11,163 bases of DNA, taken from positions 1 through 11,163 of the forward strand of contig CAIVEA010000021.1 of the NCBI GenBank assembly GCA_903904765.1, in the 5' to 3' direction. The notes below the pieces were generated by a model that was given only the letters and a program-made list of their open reading frames with translations, was not told where the DNA came from and ran no database searches. Positions 6,306-11,163 of this stretch are shown here, piece by piece. How positions within the stretch are numbered: the first letter of the stretch is position 1; each line of letters opens with the position of its first letter. The translations under genes were made by a program, and so were the position numbers. Source of the DNA: an uncultured Chloroflexota bacterium (GTDB lineage: Bacteria > Chloroflexota > Anaerolineae > Aggregatilineales > Phototrophicaceae).

Positions 6306-7928
6306 TCAGGCCGATAGCTGTTGCAGGGCGGTCTGCGCGGCGGTGTAGCGCGGGTTATGCACCAGCGCCTGCTTGAATGCGGCGGTTGCTCCGGCAGTGT
6401 CGCCCTGTGCGGCGAGGACTTTGCCCTTCCAGAAGTAGGACTCTTCGATGTAAGCGCCGCCGTTGTTCAGGTTCACATCCACCAGCGAGATTACATCGGA
6501 ATAGCGCCCAATCTGGAAATACGACTCGAACGGGCCGAACTGGTACAGTGTGATGCGCCATGGGACGTTCACCTGACGGGCGCGATCATAGGCGGCGGCG
6601 GCTTCCTGATAGCGCCCTAGCAAGGTGAGCGACGAGCCGAGGTTGAACCACGCGAATCCGTTCTTGGGGTTGGCGCGGGCTTCGGCCTGTGCGGTTTCGG
6701 CGGCGACAGCGGCTGCGCCCTGCGGGTCGGCTAAGTTGCCGAGGATTTGCATCAGCGTCGCTTCTTCTTCGGGCTTATACAGGACGACGAAGGTGCGGTT
6801 GAAGTTTTCCCAGAAGTCGTCAAAGTCGGTATAGGATTTGGGCATTCCCGCGTTGTTCTCGCCTGTTCCCAGATAGCTGTCGTAGATGTAGAACGACTGC
6901 TGTGAGTCGTCATAGCCGACGACGGTTTGGTAGTGCCCGATCCAGTCCGAGCCTTCCCACATGAATCCGGTTTCAATCAGCAGGGGGAAGCCGCCCGCAA
7001 TCAGGCGCTTGAGCGTTTGCATATCGCCCCCCACGCGGTTGACCGCCCGCACGCCGGTTTGCTCATTCACGAACGCAGTTAGTTCCCAAGGATTTACGTT
7101 TTTATCCTCGGAATCCGGTTTCAGGAAGCTGGCGGCGTAGTCCATCGTTTCTTTCCAGCCATAGTAACTGAGCGCCATAGTGATGTTGGCGGGGCCGCAG
7201 TTGTTCCACGTTTGCTTGATGTAGGTAAAGCCGAACAAGCGGGCGGTAACGGGTGGCGGCACGCTGTTCACGCCAGCGGCGGCGACGGTTTGCGGTGTGA
7301 CGGCTGCCGCTGCCTGCGTCACTTCAGGCGTGGCGGTGGGTGGCAGCAGGGTGGGTGACGGTGTTGCGGTTACTTCCTGCGTGGGGATGAGCGTGGGCTG
7401 CGGTGTGGCACTGGGCGCGGCAGGCGCAACGCTGGCTGTAGTGGGCGTGGCGGTTGCGCCGAAGGTCAACGGCGCATCGAGCAGGCTGGCGGGATCAATC
7501 CCGTTGCCGTTTTCACTCGGGACGGGGGTGGGCAGCGAACTGCCAACCGGAGGCAGCGGCGGGCTGAAGGCCGCCATGAAGGGCAGGTAATGCTTGACGG
7601 TTTCCCGCTGACCGGGAGCGAGGACGTTCCGGTAGATGAGGACGGTGGCGATGCTGGCGATAATCCACATCACCACCCATGCGCCGGTGACGACTGTTGC
7701 CCATCGCCGCCCGAACAGGAACACGGCGGCGATAATCGTCCCTAACGTCAGGATGGGCGCTGCCAGAATGGTGATTCCGAGCAGGGTACTCATGCCGGGG
7801 CTACTGAGGAAAATCAGGCCGGCAATCGCACCGAGAATGCCGAGGATGAAAATGCCGATTACGGCGATGAAAAGTAAACGGGGCGGCGGTGTCACGCCTT
7901 CGTCATAGTCGTTTCTGTAGTTGCTCAT
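6306..7928 (-). CDS. Membrane-anchored C39-like peptidase domain protein with C-terminal TPR repeats
   Basis: A 540-aa mosaic. Residues ~17-42, ~48-72 and ~75-98 are membrane segments. A Pro/Thr/Ala-rich linker follows (about 120-225, TPTPSPT style). Then comes a papain-like Peptidase_C39_2 domain (about 230-385) with candidate catalytic residues Cys244 in NNCGPAN, His332 in GHYQTVVGYDD and Asp350 in YIYDSYLG. The C-terminus holds about three TPR units (~424-457, 461-494, 496-529), the first in GFAWFNLGSSLTLLGRYQEA. It is probably exported, with peptidase and TPRs outside; its substrate is unknown. The start at 7928 is chosen because GGAGAAG (7934-7940) precedes it; the frame extends upstream only to a TTG at 7973. 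It is the first gene of the murJ transcript, under the promoter at 7995-8024. Confidence 0.82.
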   Translation of the reverse strand: MSNYRNDYDEGVTPPPRLLFIAVIGIFILGILGAIAGLIFLSSPGMSTLLGITILAAPILTLGTIIAAVFLFGRRWATVVTGAWVVMWIIASIATVLIYRNVLAPGQRETVKHYLPFMAAFSPPLPPVGSSLPTPVPSENGNGIDPASLLDAPLTFGATATPTTASVAPAAPSATPQPTLIPTQEVTATPSPTLLPPTATPEVTQAAAAVTPQTVAAAGVNSVPPPVTARLFGFTYIKQTWNNCGPANITMALSYYGWKETMDYAASFLKPDSEDKNVNPWELTAFVNEQTGVRAVNRVGGDMQTLKRLIAGGFPLLIETGFMWEGSDWIGHYQTVVGYDDSQQSFYIYDSYLGTGENNAGMPKSYTDFDDFWENFNRTFVVLYKPEEEATLMQILGNLADPQGAAAVAAETAQAEARANPKNGFAWFNLGSSLTLLGRYQEAAAAYDRARQVNVPWRITLYQFGPFESYFQIGRYSDVISLVDVNLNNGGAYIEESYFWKGKVLAAQGDTAGATAAFKQALVHNPRYTAAQTALQQLSA

Positions 7929-7933
7929 GCGTT

Positions 7934-7940
7934 CTTCTCC
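7934..7940 (-). promoter_or_regulatory. Ribosome binding site fixing the C39/TPR start
   Basis: GGAGAAG on the minus strand ends 5 nt before the ATG at 7926-7928 (8 nt from the GGAG core). It selects this ATG over the TTG 15 codons upstream, which also lacks family-like sequence after it. Confidence 0.75.
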
Positions 7941-7994
7941 GCTGCCAGCTTCGAGCCTTCGTTTATCGGTCAAACCGGCATCTATCGTCAGCCG

Positions 7995-8024
7995 CTTATA
8001 CTACACTTGACGCGGGAGCGTCAA
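7995..8024 (-). promoter_or_regulatory. Promoter of the C39/TPR-murJ run
   Basis: On the minus strand TTGACG (8019-8024) is followed after 18 nt by TATAAG (7995-8000). Each hexamer differs from the sigma70 consensus at one position. The start site would be near 7988, giving a leader of about 60 nt. The -35 hexamer lies inside the right arm of a perfect palindrome (8005-8026) whose other arm fills the spacer, so repressor control is plausible. Confidence 0.65.
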
Positions 8025-8026
8025 GT
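8005..8026. repeat. Perfect 9-bp inverted repeat overlapping the promoter (candidate operator)
   Basis: ACTTGACGC (8005-8013) and GCGTCAAGT (8018-8026) are exact reverse complements separated by GGGA. The repeat covers the -35 hexamer and most of the spacer of the minus-strand promoter, a typical place for a dimeric repressor site. As RNA on the plus strand it would be a stable hairpin, but only TTT follows and no plus-strand gene ends here, so a terminator is less likely. Confidence 0.55.
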
Positions 8027-8079
8027 TTGATCGCCCGCCGTTTTCCCACCGCACCCCGGCGTAGGAAGCGGCAGACGAG

Positions 8080-8095
8080 TGTGCGATAATGCACA
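8080..8095 (+). promoter_or_regulatory. Extended -10 promoter of the PHP gene inside a short palindrome
   Basis: TGCGATAAT (8082-8090) fits an extended -10 element (TGn followed by GATAAT). No clear -35 hexamer lies 17 nt upstream, as is tolerated with extended -10 promoters. The hexamer is flanked symmetrically by TGTGC (8080-8084) and GCACA (8091-8095). The start site would be near 8097, about 36 nt before the ATG at 8133. Confidence 0.5.
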
Positions 8096-8120
8096 GGAGC
8101 GTTCCACAATCAGCCATTCG

Positions 8121-8127
8121 GGAGAAG
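8121..8127 (+). promoter_or_regulatory. Ribosome binding site fixing the PHP start
   Basis: GGAGAAG lies 5 nt before the ATG at 8133 (8 nt from the GGAG core). It supports the ATG at 8133 over the ATG at 8079, which would place the start upstream of the likely transcription start. Confidence 0.75.
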
Positions 8128-8132
8128 CGCAC

Positions 8133-8816
8133 ATGAGCGAACGATGGAATGTTGATCTGCACAGTCATACCCTGTGGTCGAAAGACTGCTTGAGTACCTT
8201 CGCGCATATTGCGGCGCTATGCCAGCGGCGGGGCGTGGATCGTATCGCCATCACCGATCATAATACGGCGGACGGGGCGCTGGCCTTCCAGAAGATCGCG
8301 CCGGAACTGGTGATCGTGGGCGAAGAAATCATGACGGATGAGGGCGAAATTCTGGCCTATTTCGTGCGCGAAACCATCCCTGCTGGCCTGACCCCGATGG
8401 AGACGATTCGCCGTCTGCGCGATCAGGGTGCGGTGATTAGCGTGTCTCATCCGTTTGATCGCCTGCGGAAAGGTGCGTGGGGCAGGGAGGCATTGGAACG
8501 GATTGCCGACCATGTTGACGCGATTGAAATTTTCAACGCCCGTTGCATCTACCGCGAGGACAACGAGCAGGCGCTGATGTTCGCGCAGCAACGCGGCCTG
8601 ATCGGCACGGCGGGGTCGGACGCGCACAGTGCGCCGGAATATGGGCAGGCGGTGACGCGCTTGCAGCCGTTTCAGGATGCGCCTTCGTTCTTGCAGGCGC
8701 TGCACAACGCCGAATATACCAAGCGCCTTAGCCCGATGTATGTTCATGGCTTCAGCACCCTCGCAAAATGGGCGAAACGTTTGGGACTGCGCCCCCGTCA
8801 GTGGCCGGGTGGCTAG
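8133..8816 (+). CDS. PHP-domain metal-dependent phosphoesterase
   Basis: A 227-aa PHP-domain protein, the only plus-strand gene in the window. PHP enzymes bind up to three metal ions and hydrolyse phosphoesters, for example in nucleotides or histidinol phosphate. The metal motifs are in order: DLHSHT (8-13), TDHNT (41-45), GEE (63-65), SHPFDR (105-110), an IEIFNAR segment (131-137), and SDAH (162-165). It is a stand-alone small PHP protein, closer to TrpH/YciV-like enzymes than to the DNA polymerase PHP domain; the exact substrate is unknown. The start is set by homology and the ribosome binding site at 8121. It diverges from the C39/TPR gene and converges on the PBP gene, ending in a TAG that overlaps the PBP stop. 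Confidence 0.9.
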   Translation: MSERWNVDLHSHTLWSKDCLSTFAHIAALCQRRGVDRIAITDHNTADGALAFQKIAPELVIVGEEIMTDEGEILAYFVRETIPAGLTPMETIRRLRDQGAVISVSHPFDRLRKGAWGREALERIADHVDAIEIFNARCIYREDNEQALMFAQQRGLIGTAGSDAHSAPEYGQAVTRLQPFQDAPSFLQALHNAEYTKRLSPMYVHGFSTLAKWAKRLGLRPRQWPGG

Positions 8817-10234
8817 TGGGTGGTGATATGCGTGGCGGCGGTCAGCACTTCGCCGCCGATTTGCGCCGCCAGCGCCGAATCGTCCGTATCTTCCAGCACG
8901 ACCGCCACCGTGACTCCGTTGCGCCCGCCCAGTGCTGCGAAGCCGATGAACCACACCTGTGACCCTTGCCCGGAAAAACTGCGTGCCACCTGCCCGCCGA
9001 TGTCATAGGCCTTGCGTCCAGCTGCCGCCGCCGCACCATACGAAACCGCGTCGCGCATCCATGCTCGCATCTGCGAGGCCACTTCGGATGTAATGAGGGG
9101 AATGGGCGAGGCGTTGTGGTTAATGCGATCTTCCCATGTCGTGATGCCGGGCGGACGTACTGCCAGCAAAGTATAAGGTACGGGTGCGTTGCCATCATTC
9201 AGGATGGCAGCGGCGAGGACGGCCATTTGAAGCGGCGCAATTTGTAACGCTCCCTGTCCCATTGTTGTTTCCAATAGGTTCTCTGCGTTGAGGTTGAGTG
9301 TGGGCGGCCGCAGGCCTTGCGGAATGCGGATATAGCCTTCGAGAGGGAGGCGTTCCTGTAGATGAAAAGCGGTCAGCACTGCCTGTACCGTGTCTATCCC
9401 TAGCACTTCGGCTAACTGCGCGAACGGATACGGGCAACCGTAGGCGAAGGCCTGCCGTAGCGAGAGCATCTCGGTGGGTGGGGCAGCGGCACAACCCAGT
9501 TCTATGTTGTTCAGCCGGACACGCTGGGCGGCGTTCGGGATGGGTGCATCGCTAGGATGGCGAGTGAGGATGGCAGCGGCAGCCAGCGGTAGTTGTAGTA
9601 ATCCGCCGGGTTGATATGCCCCTTGCAGCGCCCGGTTGAAAAAAGGTTTTTCCGGCGATTGGGTCAGGTCGCTCCAGTTGGCATCCAGCGTGTTTGGGTC
9701 GAAGGTGGGCAGGCTGAGCATGGTAAGTATTTGTCCGGTGGGGACGGAAAGCACCACAATTGCTCCGCGTTTGCCCTCCATCAAACGATCAGCCGTCTCC
9801 TGAACCCCGCTGTCGAAACTGAGCATGATGTCCGAGCCGATTTGGGGACGGTGCAGCAGGCCGTTCATCCACTGGTCAATCAGCGGCGGTTGGCGATCAT
9901 CTCCGCGTAGGAGGGTATTGAAGGCTTCTTCCGCGCCGCTGACCCCGTAACGATAGCTGGCATAGCCCAGCGCACTGTAAAAGGTGGGGGCAAGGTACTG
10001 TCGCTGTCCGATCTGGTCATCCGCAAAGACAGATTGCACCAGAGTCTGGTTGTCGCGGTCTACGATCAGGCCACGATGCAGGTGGGTTTCGATCTCCACA
10101 TTGCGAGGATTATCGTCGCGACGGGTGATGGTGGATGTGCCAATCGTTCCCCAGTAAGCGGCGGCGAGGGCAACCATCCCGAATGCCACCAGCAGGCCGA
10201 AGGTGAGCCGTTTGATCTCTTGCGTGAACTGCAT
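8813..10234 (-). CDS. Class B penicillin-binding protein homologue with all catalytic motifs lost (pseudo-transpeptidase)
   Basis: A 473-aa PbpA/FtsI-like protein. One membrane anchor lies near residues 10-28. The N-terminal module contains HRGLIVDRDNQTL (53-65). The transpeptidase-like domain contains GAIVVLSVPTGQILTMLSLP (157-176), NRALQGAYQPG (200-210), TTMGQGALQIAPLQMA (323-338) and VWFIGFA (427-433). The three active-site motifs are degraded: SxxK is Gly211-Leu-Leu-Gln214, the SxN region reads YGCPY (265-269), and KTG reads about SFS (418-420). It should therefore neither acylate peptides nor bind beta-lactams. Length and layout are intact with no frameshift, so it is probably functional as a partner of the SEDS enzyme 7 nt upstream; class B PBPs bind and activate SEDS proteins. 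A TAGGGG Shine-Dalgarno (10239-10244) overlaps the SEDS stop codon, suggesting translational coupling. Confidence 0.88.
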   Translation of the reverse strand: MQFTQEIKRLTFGLLVAFGMVALAAAYWGTIGTSTITRRDDNPRNVEIETHLHRGLIVDRDNQTLVQSVFADDQIGQRQYLAPTFYSALGYASYRYGVSGAEEAFNTLLRGDDRQPPLIDQWMNGLLHRPQIGSDIMLSFDSGVQETADRLMEGKRGAIVVLSVPTGQILTMLSLPTFDPNTLDANWSDLTQSPEKPFFNRALQGAYQPGGLLQLPLAAAAILTRHPSDAPIPNAAQRVRLNNIELGCAAAPPTEMLSLRQAFAYGCPYPFAQLAEVLGIDTVQAVLTAFHLQERLPLEGYIRIPQGLRPPTLNLNAENLLETTMGQGALQIAPLQMAVLAAAILNDGNAPVPYTLLAVRPPGITTWEDRINHNASPIPLITSEVASQMRAWMRDAVSYGAAAAAGRKAYDIGGQVARSFSGQGSQVWFIGFAALGGRNGVTVAVVLEDTDDSALAAQIGGEVLTAATHITTH

Positions 10235-10241
10235 AGCGCCC

Positions 10242-11163
10242 CTAATCTTCCAATGCGGACAGCCGCAGCAGTAGCCCGATCATGATGAAGCAGGCTAGTA
10301 GTGAACTGCCGCCGTAGCTCATGAAGGGCAGCGTGACCCCGGTGAGGGGCAGCAGTTTGAGTACGCCCATCATGATGAGCAGGCTTTGTACGCCGAGGGT
10401 GACGCTCACGCCGACAGCCAGCAGCGCCAGAAACGAACGCCGCTGCACCCGCAATGCACAGCGCAGTCCGCGCCCGACCAGCAGTGCGATGCAGGCGATC
10501 ACTGTGAAGATGCCGAGAAGCCCCCATTCTTCCGCCACCGCCGCGAAGATGAAATCCGAATGCACTACCGGAATATACCCCGGCGACCCCTGTCCCACGC
10601 CCTGCCCGAAGATGCCACCGCTGGCGAACGCCAGTAAACTTTGTACGATTTGGTAAGCGCGTCCATCGGCTTCAGGCCAGGGGTTAATCCAGATGTCCAC
10701 GCGAAGCTGAACTACACCGAACGCATGATAGGCTGCCCATCCCGCCACTACCGTTAGGCAAGCGCCGCCCACCAGCAGCAAACTGTAGCCGCTGGCGACG
10801 TACAGCAGCAGCAGGAACACGGTGAAGAATAGGATGGCTGTGCCGAGGTCGCGCTGCCAGACCAGTACCACCACCGATAGCCCCCACATCAGTAGCATGG
10901 GGCCGACGACGCGGGGCGAAAGGGGTAAGCGATGGTGTTCCAATCCTTCGGCGCGGAAGGCCGGGAACTGTTCGGCGAGATAGCTGGCGAGGAACGCCAC
11001 GAGGATGATTTTGAGTGCCTCTGACGGTTGGAAGAAGATTGTCCCAATGCCCAACCAGAGTTGCGGGGCGCTGCTCAAACCCGACGGGTTCACACCAAGG
11101 ACGATGGTGCTGATGAGCAATAACAAGCCGCAGGCCAGCAGCAGGTAACGATAGGAGCGCAAC
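10242..11163 (-). CDS. SEDS-family peptidoglycan glycosyltransferase (FtsW/RodA/SpoVE), N-terminus outside window
   Basis: The C-terminal ~307 residues of a polytopic SEDS protein that polymerises lipid II into glycan strands. Signature segments are present: FFQPSEALKI, WQRDLGTAILFF, AYQIVQSLLAFASGGIFGQG, VVHSDFIFAAVAEEWG and LPLTGVTLPFMSYGGSSLL. The Asp of the HxDFIFA motif, implicated in catalysis in RodA/FtsW studies, is retained, so the enzyme appears active, unlike its PBP neighbour. The frame is open to the window edge; a TTG near 11162 is almost certainly internal because family members have about 100 more residues before this point. Whether it belongs to the division (FtsW) or elongation (RodA) type cannot be decided; the rodA-pbpA arrangement resembles that of Actinobacteria. 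Confidence 0.92.
   Translation of the reverse strand, partial: LRSYRYLLLACGLLLLISTIVLGVNPSGLSSAPQLWLGIGTIFFQPSEALKIILVAFLASYLAEQFPAFRAEGLEHHRLPLSPRVVGPMLLMWGLSVVVLVWQRDLGTAILFFTVFLLLLYVASGYSLLLVGGACLTVVAGWAAYHAFGVVQLRVDIWINPWPEADGRAYQIVQSLLAFASGGIFGQGVGQGSPGYIPVVHSDFIFAAVAEEWGLLGIFTVIACIALLVGRGLRCALRVQRRSFLALLAVGVSVTLGVQSLLIMMGVLKLLPLTGVTLPFMSYGGSSLLACFIMIGLLLRLSALED

Noticed and set aside
7929..7973. A longer N-terminus for the C39/TPR protein, starting at a TTG.
   Set aside because: A strong ribosome binding site serves the ATG at 7928, and the 15 extra residues show no family resemblance.
8005..8026. Reading the 9-bp palindrome as a plus-strand terminator.
   Set aside because: Only three T residues follow it and no plus-strand gene ends upstream; its overlap with a good minus-strand promoter fits an operator better.
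8217..8954. A 245-codon open frame on the minus strand opposite the PHP gene.
   Set aside because: It runs antisense to a clear PHP domain, its product is Arg/Ala-rich without any recognisable motif, and it would overlap the end of the PBP gene.

Overview
The window looks like chromosomal DNA from a GC-rich bacterium, most likely a member of the Chloroflexota (Anaerolineae-like). This is an inference from gene content and style: a C39-like peptidase/TPR fusion with a Pro/Thr-rich linker, a SEDS–PBP pair, and divergent housekeeping proteins. No marker in the window settles the taxonomy. Coding density is very high, and no gene-free stretch exceeds about 205 bases. I see no mobile elements, CRISPR arrays, tRNAs or rRNAs.

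Layout, read on the minus strand from the right edge to the left: a SEDS glycosyltransferase (FtsW/RodA family, cut by the window edge) is followed 7 nt later by a class B penicillin-binding protein whose three active-site motifs are all degraded. A PHP-domain phosphoesterase on the plus strand converges on that PBP, and their stop codons share one CTAG. A 204-bp divergent promoter region separates the PHP gene from a long minus-strand run. In transcription order the run is: membrane-anchored C39-like/TPR protein, MurJ-type flippase, metallo-beta-lactamase (MBL) fold hydrolase, a thioredoxin-like selenoprotein, an alkaline-phosphatase-superfamily metalloenzyme, and a flavin reductase. A canonical sigma70-type promoter then precedes ffh (SRP GTPase) and rpsP (ribosomal protein S16).

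The main result is a gene that standard annotation would cut short. At 3640-3642 (minus) an in-frame UGA sits exactly where a thioredoxin has its first active-site cysteine, giving a U-L-G-C motif. The frame then stays open for another 82 codons encoding the rest of a thioredoxin fold, including the cis-proline. A 7-bp GC-rich hairpin with a G at loop position 2 begins 9 nt after the UGA and its loop begins 16 nt after it, matching the published description of bacterial SECIS elements. UGA is an ordinary stop in three neighbouring genes (MBL hydrolase, murJ, C39/TPR), so this is local recoding rather than a changed code. Two N-terminal membrane segments place the Sec active site on the extracytoplasmic side.

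The second result is the PBP. It keeps class B PBP length and layout, but SxxK is replaced by G-L-L-Q, and SxN and KTG are also gone. The neighbouring SEDS enzyme keeps its signature motifs, which suggests the PBP acts as a non-catalytic activator or scaffold. Together with the MurJ-family flippase, the window carries a cluster of cell-envelope genes plus an envelope redox protein.
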